From Neoarius graeffei (Eukaryota > Chordata > Actinopteri > Siluriformes > Ariidae): 64,000 nt of DNA. Within the stretch, counting starts at the first letter, position 1. Each line of letters opens with the position of its first letter. Positions 31,133 through 43,055 of the stretch are shown piece by piece. Location of the stretch: the NCBI RefSeq assembly GCF_027579695.1, contig NC_083587.1, positions 34,825,732-34,889,731 on the forward strand. Direction: 5' to 3'. A model generated the notes under the pieces. That model was not told the DNA's origin. It searched no databases and saw only the letters and a program-made list of their open reading frames with translations. A program made the position numbers and the translations under genes.

Positions 31133-31556
31133 AGGAACAGTCCACCATACTTCCATAATGAAATATGCTCTTATCTGAATTGAGACGAGCTGCTCCGTAC
31201 CTATCCGAGCTTTGCGCGACCTCCCAGTCAGTCAGACGCAGTCAGACGCGCTGTCACTCCTGTTAGCAATGTAGCTAGGCTCAGTATGGCCAATGGTATT
31301 TTTTGGGGCTGTAGTTAGATGCGACCAAACTCTTCCGCGTTTTTCCTGTTTACATAGGTTTATATGACCAGTGATATGAAACAAGTTCAGTTACACAAAT
31401 TGAAACGTAGTGATTTTCTATGCTATGGAAAGTCCGCACTATAATGACAGGCGTACTAACACCTTCTGCGCGCTTCGGCAGCGCATTGATATCTGAGCTC
31501 CGTATCAATGCGCTGCCGAAGCGCGCAGAAGGTGTTAGTACGCCTGTCATTATAGT
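31133..31556. mobile_element. TTAA palindromic MITE, third copy, truncated
   Basis: It begins AGGAACAGTCCACC next to TTAA (31129-31132). The left arm is complete, but the right arm stops at GTCATTATAGTG, about 55 bp past the centre, where SINE sequence follows. TTAA is shared with the end of the MITE on its left. Confidence 0.8.
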
Positions 31557-31570
31557 GTTTATTATAATTA

Positions 31571-31747
31571 GCCTAACCTGCATGCCTTTGGACTGTGGGG
31601 GAAACCAGAGCACCTGGAGGAAATCCATGCATACACGGGGAGAACATGCAAACTCCACACAGAAAGGCCCCCGTCAGCCACTGGGCTTGAACCCAGAACT
31701 TTCTTGCTGTGAGGCGACAGTGCTAACCACTACACCACCGTGCTGCC
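31571..31747 (-). repeat. SINE 5' part
   Basis: Head and body only, on the minus strand, running to the head near GGCAGCACGGTGG (31735-31747). The tail is absent. The body meets the broken foldback MITE, indicating a rearrangement at 31556-31570. Confidence 0.85.
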
Positions 31748-32156
31748 TTCATTATATATCCTTCATGCATATTTACAAGAGAAAAACATACCAACGAACA
31801 TCGAAAAACTGGAAAAGAGACACATCGGAGATTTAAAACTTTCATGCTAGTGAGTGACTGTGAGAGTTTGTAAACAAACATGGCCACAAAGTTTGCTTCA
31901 TTAAAAGCGGAAGATTTTGAGAGAATTTTGGCTGCCAGGTCGCTCCATTGTGTGTCGTTGTCAATGTCGATTTTAAAAGTAACTAAGTAAATTACAAAGG
32001 GAAAATAATAATAATTGGCTTGACTGTGCTAGCATTGGCCTTCATTAACACTAACATTAACACCAGCTAGAAGGTAACTGGACTGCTGCACGAACAGCAC
32101 TGAGTCGCAGGTAAGCTTGCGTTGGTCTTCAAGAATGCTGATATGAAGAGAGTATG

Positions 32157-32157
<1 letters not shown>
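31748..32157 (+). other. Possible relic of a recombinase-type transposon exon
   Basis: A short plus-strand frame from ATG at 31880 reads MATKFASLKAEDFERILAAR and ends after about 36 codons. The start resembles N-termini of fish Crypton-like or ZMYM/QRICH1-like proteins by eye only. No catalytic domain is present. The call is weak. Confidence 0.2.

Positions 32158-32158
<1 letters not shown>

Positions 32159-32204
<46 letters not shown>
32159..32204. repeat. (AAT)n microsatellite
   Basis: A run of about fifteen AAT units ends in AACAATATT. Confidence 0.95.
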
Positions 32205-32206
<2 letters not shown>

Positions 32207-32227
32207 TATTGTCTGGATTTTTTTCAT

Positions 32228-32324
32228 GGTTTATCAGATATATTCCATTCAGTTAGCATGATATTGAACGAGTCGAAGATGAGTTCAATATCATGCGAGC
32301 TGAATGGAATATAGCTGATATACC
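32228..32324. repeat. Long hairpin, about 42-bp arms
   Basis: The left arm at 32228-32269 pairs with 32283-32324 with few mismatches across a 13-nt loop. It contains ATGATATTGAAC and GTTCAATATCAT. It is probably a transposon terminus folded back on itself. Confidence 0.8.
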
Positions 32325-32335
32325 ACTAAAAGCCA

Positions 32336-32703
32336 TCCATCCATTATCTGTAGCTGCTTATCCTGTACAGGGTCACAGGCAAGCTGGAGCCTATCCCAGC
32401 TGACTATGGGCAAAAGGCGGGGTACACCCTGGACAAGTCGCCAGGTCATCGCAGGGCTGACACATAGAGACAAACAGCCATTCTCACTCACATTCACACC
32501 TATGGTCAATTTAGAGCCACCAATTAGCCTAACCTGCATGTCTTTGGACTGTGGGGGAAACCAGAGCACCCAGAAGACACCCACGGAGACACGGGGAGAA
32601 CCTGTAAACTCCACACAGAAAGGCCCCCATTGGCCACTGGACTCAAACCCAGAACCTTCTTGCTGTGAGGTGACAGTATTAATCACTTACACTTCCATGC
32701 CAC
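32336..32703 (-). repeat. SINE (tail type I), old
   Basis: It is nearly complete on the minus strand, with a decayed head and a terminal repeat of ATCC type. Many CpG sites have decayed, for example the CCCACGGAGACACGGGG block. Confidence 0.88.
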
Positions 32704-32724
32704 CTATATATATTAGTATACTGT

Positions 32725-34092
32725 ATATTGAGGTGTCAAACTCATTTTCACTGAGGACCACATCACTAAATTTCTAGGTCATTGAGGGCCAAATAACTGC
32801 TGAACATCCATTTAAAAACAGCAACCATGAAATTTGAACAGCAAAATTATTAGTTTATTCAAGAAGTTTTGAACACTGTTTCACTGGGAATTAGTAAAAC
32901 AACTACTAAGCTCATTTCCCATTCATTTCATTTGATTCCATTTCAATAACATTTCCAACTTTTTGTTTGATGTCTTTTAACATCGAAACATGAAAATGAA
33001 TGCAGTCAACAATTTACATTCAATATGTCAATAGGCCATAAACTTGCCTGTCATCACCAGTGTGACAGTAAAAGCTTAACAATTTGGTTTCAATAGAGGT
33101 TTTTCATTGACATCACGTATCCCATGGCAACCCTTTCGGCCGCCATGTTTAAGGTGAACACATCTCCGACCCCTTTGGTGCTCCACTAGTGTACTCACTC
33201 TACACTAATGACTGTACTTCTAAGAATCAAACAAATCAAGTTTTCAGAAGACACCACATTGGTGGATCTCATGTCTAAAAGTATGAGTATACATACTAGC
33301 CACAAGTAAGTCATCTGGTTATGGCATGAGGTAAGCAACTTGAATCTGAATACTCAACAACTGTAAAGAGATGATCATCAATTTCAGGAAAATGTGTTTC
33401 CTACTGCATTCCTTAGAAATATGTGGTCATCAGACCCAACAACACTATTCAGCAGGATCTGACATGGGAAAGAAATACAACCATCATTTTAACATGATCA
33501 CCAAAAGAGGCCCTGTCGCACTTGTAGTTTCGATGACAGCTCAAGAATTTTTCACTGCCACGGAAGCGTCTGGTCCTATTCTACAAAGATGCATTTCTGT
33601 CTGATTCACTGATGTAACTTCTCAGTTCAAGCAGAAGCAACAGTGCTTTGTGCTAAGTGCAAATCACTGATGACCAGGTTTTTCCACTCATAGAATGGGA
33701 ACTCCTCACATCAGTCAGTCATTCTCTTTTCCAGTATTTTCTTTCACAGTAGAAAAAGATAGAAGACTGCCTTTATTGCCATGTACATACAAGTACAGTG
33801 AACTTCTTTTCTTTGAATATACTAGCGTTTTAGGAAGTCAGGGACAGAGCACAATGGCAAAATGCAATCTAAAAAAGATTGTTGGGGCTATTTTAAATGG
33901 GTTATTTTCATTGAGATGCAGTAGCTGTAAAACTAGAATAGTCATTAAATTTTAATCTATTTAATGTGTAATAGTTTTTAATAGCATAGACCACACTGAA
34001 TGGCCAATATCAGCAATGCATGTCATTGATAATGCCCTGAACTAGATGTTGTAGCGAAGCCAATGATTCAAAAGCAATTTTGAAAATTATTA
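32725..34092. other. Old transposon remnants, no gene
   Basis: The block beginning GTGTCAAACTCATTTTCACT near 32733 looks like the terminus of a fish hAT-like repeat; a matching GATTTTTGACACCCCTG end lies near 37030. A segment near 32995-33060 (GTCAACAATTTACATTC, CATAAACTTGCCTGTC) recurs in the same direction near 36612-36660. An inward end near 33095 (GAGGTTTTTCATTGACATCAC) pairs with an inverted one near 36455. No coding sequence is supported. Confidence 0.5.
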
Positions 34093-35695
34093 CAACCCCG
34101 ATTCCAAAAAAGTTGGGACAAAGTACACATTGTAAATAAAAACGGAATGCAATGATGTGGAAGTTTCAAAATTCCATATTTTATTCAGAATAGAACATAG
34201 ATGACATATCACATGTTTAAACTGAGAAAATTTATCATTTAAAGGGAAAAATTAGGTGATTTTAAATTTCATGACAACAACACATCTCAAAAAAGTTGGG
34301 ACAAGGCCATGTTTACCACCGTGAGACATCCCCTTTTCTCTTTACAACAGTCTGTAAACGTCTGGGGACTGAGGAGACAAGTTGCTCAAGTTTAGGGATA
34401 GGAATGTTAACCCATTCTTGTCTAATGTAGGATTCTAGCTGCTCAGCTGTCTTAGGTCTTTTTTGTCATATCTTCCATTTTATGATGTGCCAAATGTTTT
34501 CTATGGGTGAAAGATCTGGACTGCAGGCTGGCCAGTTCAGTACCTGGACCCTTCTTCTACGCAGCCATGATGCTGTAATTGATGCAGTATGTGGTTTGGC
34601 ATTGCCATGTTGGAAAATGCAAGGTCTTCCCTGAAAGAGACGTCATCTGGATGGGAGCATATGTTGCTCTAGAACTTGGATATACCTTTCAGCATTGATG
34701 GTGTCTTTCCAGATGTGTAAGCTGCCCATGCCACACGCACTAATGCAACCCCATACCATCAGAGATGCAGGCTTCTGAACTGAGCACTGATAACAACTTG
34801 GGTTGTCCTTCTCCTCTTTAGTCTGAATGACACGGCGTCCCTGATTTCCATAAAGAACTTCAAATTTTGATTCATCTGACCACAGAACAGTTTTCCACTT
34901 TGCCACAGTCCATTTTAAATGAGCCTTGGCCCAGAGAAGACGTCTGCACTTCTGGATCATGTTTAGATACGGCTTCTTCTTTGAACTATAGAGTTTTAGC
35001 TGGCAACGGCGGATGGCACGGTGAATTGTGTTCACAGATAATGTTCTCTGGAAATATTCCTGAGCCCATTTTGTGATTTCCAATACAGAAGCATGTCTGT
35101 ATGTGATGCAGTGCCGTCTAAGGGCCTGAAGATCACGGGCACCCAGTATGGTTTTCCGGCCTTGACCCTAACGCACAGAGATTCTTCCAGATTCTCTGAA
35201 TCTTTTGATGATATTATGCACTGTAGATGATATGTTCAAACTCTTTGCAATTTTACACTGTCGAACTCCTTTCTGATATTGCTCCACTATTTTGTCAGCG
35301 CAGAATTAGGGGGATTGGTGATCCTCTTCCCATTTTTACTTCTGAGAGCCGCTGCCACTCCAAGATGCTCTTTTTATACCCAGTCATGTTAATGACCTAT
35401 TGCCAATTGACTTAATGAGTTGCAATTTGGTCCTCCAGCTGTTCCTTTTTTGTACCTTTAACTTTTCCAGCCACTTATTGCCCCTGTCCCAACTTTTTTG
35501 AGATGTGTTGCTGTCATGAAATTTCAAATGAGCCAATATTTGGCATGAAATTTCAAAATGTCTCACTTTCGACATTTGATATGTTGTCTATGTTCTATTG
35601 TGAATACAATATCAGTTTTTGAGATTTGTAAATTATTGCATTCCGTTTTTATTTACAATTTGTACTTTGTCCCAACTTTTTTGGAATCGGGGTTG
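34093..35695 (-). mobile_element. Tc1-like element, fourth family
   Basis: The ends CAACCCCGATTCCAAAAAAG and its inverse bound 1.6 kb, flanked by TA. The inner terminal repeat region (TTGGGACAAAGTAC) is also symmetric. Fragments of the same family are at 45468-45811 and 63752-63924. Confidence 0.92.
34430..35395 (-). pseudogene. Tc1-like transposase (fourth family)
   Basis: The readable part includes a second DNA-binding half (WAQEYFQRTLSVNTIHRAIR), TVLWSDESKFEVLYGNQGRR with the first Asp (near 34870), and ASLMVWGCISACGMG. Downstream the frame is lost near 34640; PDLSPIE-like sequence with the Glu is weakly seen near 34510. The N-terminal part has several stops. It is inactive. Confidence 0.75.
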
Positions 35696-35837
35696 TATAT
35701 TATAGTTATAAAATCATAAAAATAGGTCAAACCTGAGTGAAAATGATCAGAGCAGACTTGACTGTACTTTGATAGTGTCCGTTCCTTACGATTTAGATTC
35801 ACCAGCTACTGATGTCTTCTTTTCGTAGAAATTTTTT

Positions 35838-36249
35838 GAGAAGAAAAAGAAGCCTTTATTTGTCACACATACACTCAAGCACAGACTTAAGCACACAGTG
35901 AAATTCCTCTTCTACATTTAACCCATCTGAAGCAGTGAACACACTTGCACACACACAAGTGAGCAATGAGCACACATACCCAGAGCTATGCTACAGCACC
36001 CGGGGAGCAGTTGGGGGTTAGGTGCCTTGCTCAAGGGCACTTCAGCCCAACCTCAGTCCATGGCTACCCCATGTTAACCTAACCGCATGTCTGTGAACTG
36101 TGGGGGAAACCGGAGCACCCAGAGAAAACCCACGCAGACGCTCGGAGAACATCCACACAGAAACTCCACACAGAAAGGCCCCCATCGGTCGCTGGGCTTG
36201 AACCCAGAACCTTCTTGCTGTGCTAACCAGTACACCATTGTGCCACCCA
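35838..36249 (-). repeat. SINE with tail type II, second copy
   Basis: It has the same head, body and type II tail as 26355-26764, and the same junction between body (CCGCATGTCTGTGAACTG) and tail (CTCAAGGGCACTTCAGCCC). Two loci with the same junction make this a true subfamily rather than a chance nesting. Confidence 0.82.
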
Positions 36250-37585
36250 ATTTCTGTAGTTTTCTCTCCCTGACGCAACATTACACTAGGAATACAGAAA
36301 TATGTCTTTTTATCATGGTTTTAACTACCAAAAACAACACAAATTGACTATGTTTACATCCTTTCCTCACCACTTCATTGTATTTAAATCAAAGGGTGAC
36401 CTTAAACATGGCCACCATGCATTGCCATTGGAAACATGACATCACATGAAAAACCTCGATAGGAACTTCTTTAAAATTCAACTTCCATACATTTTCCATT
36501 CATTCATTCATTCATTCATTCATTCATTCCCAGTATATTCATGTATATTCCAGTGTGTTTGTTTGATGTTTTAACATACAGCAGAGATTATTAACATTAA
36601 TAAAAATAAGTGAAGTCAACAATTTATATTCAGTATAAGCTATAAACTTGCCTGTCCTCATTGTTCAGAAACTGTGTGGCAATAAAAAGTGTGTGTGTGT
36701 GAGTGAGAGAGAGAGAGAGAGAGAGAGCAACTTGCTGTGAGCAAGCTAAACAAACTGGCTTACTATTAACTTCCCAAACAGGTAGGCATTTGTCCACTTT
36801 TCCTGAAAGCTTCGACACTTTATCAACTTTCCTTTTCTTTGACAACATCTTGAAACTTGACAGCAAGAAGCTAGCTTGTGATCTTTCATCATGAATGACT
36901 AGCTGTTTACTTGAAATAGGTTGTCACCACCTAGTCGATGGATGACTAATTGCGTTTTGAGCTAATGGTTGATGCAACCTACATTCTTTGGTTGACATGT
37001 GGGCCATTTTGAATCTTTGTGTGGGCCAGATTTTTGACACCCCTGCTGTGCGTATGTATACGGCAAAAAGTGGTATCTTAGCAAATGAAGATCTCTTGAA
37101 TAAAGAAAAAGTCATCTAATATTTCTCATTATGAAATTAGTATATAACAAATATAAGACCAGTAAGCCTATTTCTAGATATAAAGACATATGTTCTAGAC
37201 TGTTGTCAATAAAATAAGATAATTAGAAGATTGTGTTTACTTAATTCAATCTAGAAATAGGATTAATAATCTTAATTTTGGTCTATTGTAATCTTATCAG
37301 GCAATACTAGATATACTGCATTTGAGACTATTCAAGACATTTCCACTTGTTATTATGTCTTTTTTTTTTTTTTTTTGCAGTGTATCTAGTATGTTTATTC
37401 ACTATTGCTATTCCATTACCTGTCAAACTCCCAAAAAACATCCAGATGGATTGGCTACTCTAGATTGTCCCTGTAGTGCATATCCAGGATGTATTCCCAT
37501 CTTGCACTAATACTGATCTAGAACCACTACCACTCTGACCAAAATAAAGTGTTTAGAGTAGATGAATGAATGTAGCTGTTAACAC
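36250..37585. other. Old transposon remnants and microsatellites, no gene
   Basis: It contains (ATTC)n at about 36491-36530, (GT)n(GA)n at 36690-36728, a hAT-like end near 37030 and a poly-T at 37361-37377. The inverted relative of the 33095 end lies near 36455. No coding sequence is supported. Confidence 0.5.
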
Positions 37586-37960
37586 CCATCAATTCATCCA
37601 TTATCCATAACCGCTTATCCTGTGCAGGGTCATGGGCAAGCTGGAGCCTATCCCAGCTGACTATGGGTGAAAGGCAGGGTACACCCTGGACAAGTCACCA
37701 GGTCATCACAGGACTGACACATAGAGACAAACAACCATTCACACTCACACCTACGGTCAATTTAGAACCACCAATTAACCTAACCTGCATGTCTTTGGAC
37801 TGTGGGGGAAACTGGAGCACCCGGAGGAAACCCACGCAGACATGGGGAGAACACGCAAACTCCACACAGAAAGGCCCCCATTGGCCACTGGGTTCAAACC
37901 CAGAACTTTCTTGCTGTGAGACGACAGTGCTAACCACGACACCACCGTGTCACTGCTGTT
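37586..37960 (-). repeat. Full-length SINE (tail type I)
   Basis: Complete on the minus strand. The 3' terminal repeat is ATCC-rich at 37592-37605 and the head is near 37945-37960. It is moderately diverged. Confidence 0.9.
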
Positions 37961-38705
37961 AGCATTACATCACTATTATTACAGCACGATTATTTAATTA
38001 TGTCATTTGAGGTTTAGCTTACTTCCATGTGAACTACTTGTCATCATATTCTCAAATGGTTCGTTCTGTTTTCCTGAAACTGTATTGAATTTTTTCCCAT
38101 CAGTTGGTGAAACTTTGCATGGACCCTTATAATAATCGGATTTCAAGCTTGATTGGAATGAAGTTTCTTCATGTAAACAATTAAATACCCCATTCTGATT
38201 GAGAAGTCAATCACTTTGTAAGAGGTGGTGTACACTTCTGATAATCCATTTGATCAGAAAATATTAGCCACGTCAACACTTAATCCAATTGCCTTGGGAG
38301 AAACATGGCAGCTATGTGGGATCGTGTGCATGTCAGAAAGTCGAATCGGATTGTATGCTTGGGACATATAAACACACATCTATCCGATCGCTTTCATGTA
38401 ATCAGTACATTTGAAATTATTGATCGGAATGAATGAATAGTGCATATAAACATAGCTACTTTTGGCTCTTTAACAGCAACATGGTATTTTGATTGTATTT
38501 TGCCTAACTTGCAGCTTGTATTGGATGAAAGCTTTGTTAAATTAATAAGATTAATGTAACTCACAAATTGAGCATTATGAGGTTCTATTTGTTATTAACT
38601 AGATAAACATGATAATATGTCAGAAAGTATCATTATGGACTGTGAACCTTTACAGCAACAGGGACTGAATTACCTTTTAGTGTAATGTATAAAGGATATG
38701 TTAGT
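37961..38705. other. Unassigned, with a degenerate transposon end
   Basis: GTGCATATAAACATAGCT at 38440-38457 resembles the GTGCATGTAAACGTAGT terminus of the element at 24456-25412, so 38140-38457 may be a decayed relative. Nothing else is recognised. Confidence 0.4.
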
Positions 38706-39033
38706 CTTCTTCTTCCAGCTTGTCCCACTTGTGTGTAGGGTTGCTGCCATGTCCTTGACATGTCACCTTAATTGGAGCATAGTTTTATGCCGGATGCCCT
38801 TCCTGCCGCAACCCTCCCGTTTCCTTTTACACACACATTCACACCTATGGGTAATTTAGAGTAGCATGTCTTTGGACTGTGGTGGAAACCGGACCACCCA
38901 GAGGAAACCCATGCAGACACGGGGGGAACATGTAAACTCCATGCAGAAAGTCCCTTGTTGGTCACTGGGCTCAAACCCAGAACCTTCCTGCTGTGAGGTG
39001 ACAGTGCTAACCACTTCACCACCGTGCCACCCA
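38706..39033 (-). repeat. SINE with tail type III
   Basis: The head is near 39020-39033. The body is followed by the type III tail: on the minus strand GGTTGCGGCAGGAAGGGCAT, then GACATGGCAGCAACCCTAC, ending GAAGAAGAAGAC. The GGAAGGGCATCCGGC motif is typical of the zebrafish DANA tail, as recalled. Confidence 0.8.
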
Positions 39034-39595
39034 TATAAATGACACGTTAGTGTAAAGTAAAATAACAGACTAAATAAAATGACACTTTTTTCTAAATTGT
39101 CTCAGCATATTGTATAATTTGCACGAAACACATCACTGAGCATAAATCAGTCTGAAAAATGTATGAGTCAGCATACATTTTATTTTTTTTGGATGAGACA
39201 CATGTATTTATATCACAAGACATTTACAGTATAATAGAACAATATCCTGGAATGTTATTCTCATTCATATATTACAAATGTTTTTTTTTTCATGTTCATA
39301 GATTATATTGATCATAATTTGATGTTATTGTTAATTTGATCTAATTTAGATACAGAATCAGAAGCCAGAATCATAGCTAACCCTTTTATATTGGTTTTAA
39401 TTTGGAAAGACTTTTTTTTTTCACCCCAAATCTGCTACTTTGGGGGACTGAGACTTTATATTAGTATAGTAGGTGCTGGGAAAATAATTAGATTTATTCA
39501 AAGAAACAATTTTCAAGCAGTGTTGTCCATATTAAGAAGGTCTGACGCCATCTTGTGAACAAATGATAACAATGCAGATATACAACATACATTTT

Positions 39596-39630
<35 letters not shown>

Positions 39631-39632
39631 AT
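39034..39632. other. Unassigned AT-rich stretch with (GT)n
   Basis: No gene is seen. (GT)n is at 39605-39632. Confidence 0.5.
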
Positions 39633-40203
39633 AGTTGTGGTCAGAAGTTTACATACAGTGACATGAATGTCATCTTGGATATGAATGTCATGGCAATATT
39701 TGGGTTTTCAGTAATTTCTTTGAACTTTTGAACTGTTCTTTTTCTGTGGCAGAATGTACAGCATACATTTTTAGTAAAAAAAAAAAAACCACGAATTTGG
39801 TGCAAAAGTTTTAATTTTATCTGGGTTTTCTGAAATCAACACAGGGTCAAAATTAAACATACATGATCAAAAATATACAGACAGCACACCTAATATTTGG
39901 GTAAAATATCTCTTCACAAGATTCACCTTGACCAAACATTTTTGTTTACCATGAACAAGTTTCTGGCAGAATTCTGGTTGGATATTTCATGACTCTTCGT
40001 GGAAGAATTGGTAGAATTCAATCATTTTTTTTTTCTTGGCATGGACTTGACTTATAAGCATGGTCCATATATTTTCAAAAGGGCTGAAATCAGGGCTTAT
40101 TTTAAGCTTAATGTTAGCCTGCTTTATCCTCCACAACCAGCTCTGATGCGTGTTTGGTTTCATTGTCCTGTTGTAATTCCCAAGCCATGTTCAAGTTTCT
40201 GAT
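39633..40203 (-). mobile_element. Tc1-like element fragment, Sleeping Beauty-type end
   Basis: The left terminus AGTTGTGGTCAGAAGTTTAC has the GAAGTTTACATACA core seen in salmonid/zebrafish Tc1 elements of the Sleeping Beauty kind. A decayed 3' transposase region follows (CATGGACTTGACTTATAAGC region). The other end is lost where LINE sequence begins at 40205. Confidence 0.65.
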
Positions 40204-40204
40204 G

Positions 40205-41030
40205 GTTTAGACTTGGACAACCTTTATTGTCATTCAGTATGCAACAAGTGTACACCGAACTAAATTTCGTTGCAATTTGGCTCAGCACAGAAATAAATAT
40301 GAAGTGTATTAAATTAAATTATGCAGCAGCAAAAATATTATAAAGTGCAATAGTATAAAGTGACCTGTGGAATTTGGAATGTTCAAGTTATAAATAGAAG
40401 TTTAGAGTTTGGGTTTGGAATTCAGCAATCTGGTGACCTGAGGGAAAAAGCTGTTACAGAACCTGGTGGTCCTGCACCGAATGCTGTGGAACCTCTTTCC
40501 AGAGGCCAGAGGGGAGAACAGTCCATAATGAGGGTGTGAGGGGTCACTGATGATGTTTCTGGCTTGAGACATGCAACGCCTTGGTGCAATGTCCTGAATG
40601 GAGGGAAGAGAAGTCCCAATGATTTTCTCTGCTGTCCTCACCACTCTCCTCACATTCTTTCAGTCAGAAGCACTGCAGCCTCCACACCACAAAGAAATGC
40701 AGCTGGTTAGAACACTCTCTATGGTGCTTCTGTAGAATGTAGTGAGGATGGGTGGGGCAGGTGGGCTCTCCTCATCCTACACAGGAAGTGCAGACATTAC
40801 TGTGCCTTCTTGACCAGTGATGCAGTGTTCACAGACCAGGTGAAGTTGTCTGTGATGTGCTCCCCCAGGAACTTGGTGCTATTGACCACCTCCACAGCTG
40901 TGTTGTTGAAGAGAAGTGGAGCGTGGCTGAGTTGGTTTTTCCTGAATAATCTCTTTAGTTTTGTCCACATTTGATGTTTTCCCTGCACCAGTCTACCAGC
41001 TGCTCCACCTCCTCTCTATAGACCAGGTGG
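40205..41030 (-). pseudogene. Non-LTR retrotransposon 3' fragment (Rex1/CR1-like)
   Basis: Two frames on the minus strand encode the C-terminal region of a LINE reverse transcriptase protein: NSTKFLGEHITDNFTWSVN (near 40870), and MRRVVRTAEKIIGTSLPSIQ continuing RRCMSQARNIISDPSHPHYG (40653-40402). FLG-x-x-ITD and the HP-L/G-LF-LPSG type motifs are typical of Rex1/CR1-related elements. The catalytic palm is absent. A stop or frameshift separates the frames near 40660-40780. Confidence 0.7.
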
Positions 41031-42755
41031 GTCATTCCATGCCAAATCAACAAGAGGTTATGCTCGACCATCTCAGATTTCAATGAAATTTGGAGGGCTC
41101 AGAGATACTATTAAAGGAAGTTAATCCCCAAAACTTGAGCTTCCTATCACCAATAGTTTCAGAGATACAGGCATTTGAATTTTTCAATTTTTTTGTTTTT
41201 TGCTCAAAACATCTCATCTCATCATCTCTAGCCGCTTTATCCTGTTCTACAGGGTCACAGGCAAGCTGGAGCCTATCCCAGCTGACTATGGGCGAAAGGC
41301 AGGGTACACCCTGGACAAGTCGCCAGGTCATCACAGGGCTGACACATAGACACAGACAACCATTCACACTCACATCTACGGTCAATTTAGAGTCACCAGT
41401 TAGCCTAACCTGCATGTCTTTGGACTGTGGGGGAAACCGGAGCACCCGGAGGAAACCCACGCGGACACGGGGAGAACATGCAAACTCCACACAGAAAGGC
41501 CCTCGTCGGCCATGGGGCTCGAACCCAGACCTTCTTGCTGTGAGGCAACAGCGCTAACCACTACACCACCGTGCCGCCCTGCTCAAAACATACATATTTC
41601 AAAGTGCAATATAATCTTTATTATGCAAGATAGAAACCTAAAATTTTGCACAGAGAGACTCAATGTCTTGTACTACAATCTTCAACTTAGAATTTCAGTG
41701 GTCATTGTATATTAGATGGTGATTTTAACAAGGAAATTAAAAAGACAAATTTGCATTTTTTGCATTTTTAACTCATTCTGGAAGCTTGCCTGTGGCATTA
41801 ATGCTTAAACTAAGAATGTTATTCAAATCTACACAGAAATATCTACCAATTCCAGTTTTACCAAGTCTCCACTATTCCTAGTTTGTCTGTAATAGGGTTT
41901 TGAAATTCGCCGATTTCTAAAACATGCCATTTTCAGTAGCAAGAAATCCAATGTGGGATAGCAGTTAGGAACTTGTAAGTTTTTTTCAGTAATCCCCAAG
42001 ACCCATATTTTATATTTCCAAATTTTTGTTCTGTGTCTCTCAAGTATTTTTAATTACAGGGGTTTAAAAAAATCCATTTTCACCAAATTCGAATTTTTGA
42101 TATATTTTCATATAACTGATATTTGAGGGTTAATAAATACTTCAATAAGGCTCAAGTAGGTTAGGAGACATGTTTCTTCCTCAATTTTAAATAAAATTTC
42201 AATTAATACTCAGTATTAATTATTTGTAAATTGATTTTAATCTAAGACTGTGTAACATTAGCAATCAATGACCAGCTATTGTGTACCAGTCAACAGCTAG
42301 CCTTATCAATATCAACACAGCACAATAGGTGACCTTTGATACCAGAACAGGTGGCTCATATCTTATAGTTTTAGAGTCTGTAAACTGCATACTTGTTCAG
42401 ATAACATTATATTGCTTGGATTATATTAAATACATTGTAATACAGAGCACTGAGAAAATGTAACAATGTTATTAATTGAATGTGTTTCTTTGCAAGGATT
42501 GGATATTTTGAATAGTTGACTAGGGAATTTAATTGTAGTTGCTTTCAATTTGAGATCAGTATAAATGAGTTTGTTCTTAGACATCTAGAAATGGCTGAAG
42601 TTCCTCCCTGTTCTATAGGAATTGGACTAAAGAAAGATTCTGACTGCCATAAACTAACATACAACAGAAATTGTAAGTTAAATACACTCTCTCAGTATAG
42701 TTTGGAGCAAATTTCATTAATTAAACAGAGAACTGAACTTGAGAACACAGTCCAA
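41031..42755. other. Unassigned, with one SINE insertion
   Basis: No gene is recognised outside the SINE at 41212-41579. The GGTGGGTCATTCCATGCC start near 41026 looks like a fish repeat, but no partner end was found. Confidence 0.4.
41212..41579 (-). repeat. Full-length SINE (tail type I) with 11-bp target duplication
   Basis: Complete on the minus strand. TGCTCAAAACA repeats at 41201-41211 and 41580-41590. It is little diverged, so recent. Confidence 0.95.
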
Positions 42756-42756
42756 A

Positions 42757-42969
42757 AGCATGCAGGCTAGGCTAATTGGTGGCTCTAAATTGACCGTAGG
42801 TGTGAATGTGAGCGGGAATGGTTGTCTATGTGCTAGTCCTGTGATGACCTGGTGACTTGTCCAGGGTGTATCCTGCCTCTCGCCCATAGTCAGCTGGGAT
42901 AGGCTCCAGCTTGCTTGCAACCCTGTAGGACAGGATAAGTGGCTACAGATAATGGATGGATGGATATGT

Positions 42970-42970
<1 letters not shown>
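42757..42970 (+). repeat. 5'-truncated SINE (tail type I)
   Basis: It begins in the body at CAAAAGCATGCAGGC and ends AGATAATGGATGGATGG. The GGAT tail is the probable source of the GATA microsatellite that follows. Confidence 0.88.

Positions 42971-43053
<83 letters not shown>
42970..43053. repeat. (GATA)n microsatellite
   Basis: About twenty perfect GATA units between two SINEs. Confidence 0.97.
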
Positions 43054-43054
<1 letters not shown>

Positions 43055-43055
<1 letters not shown>

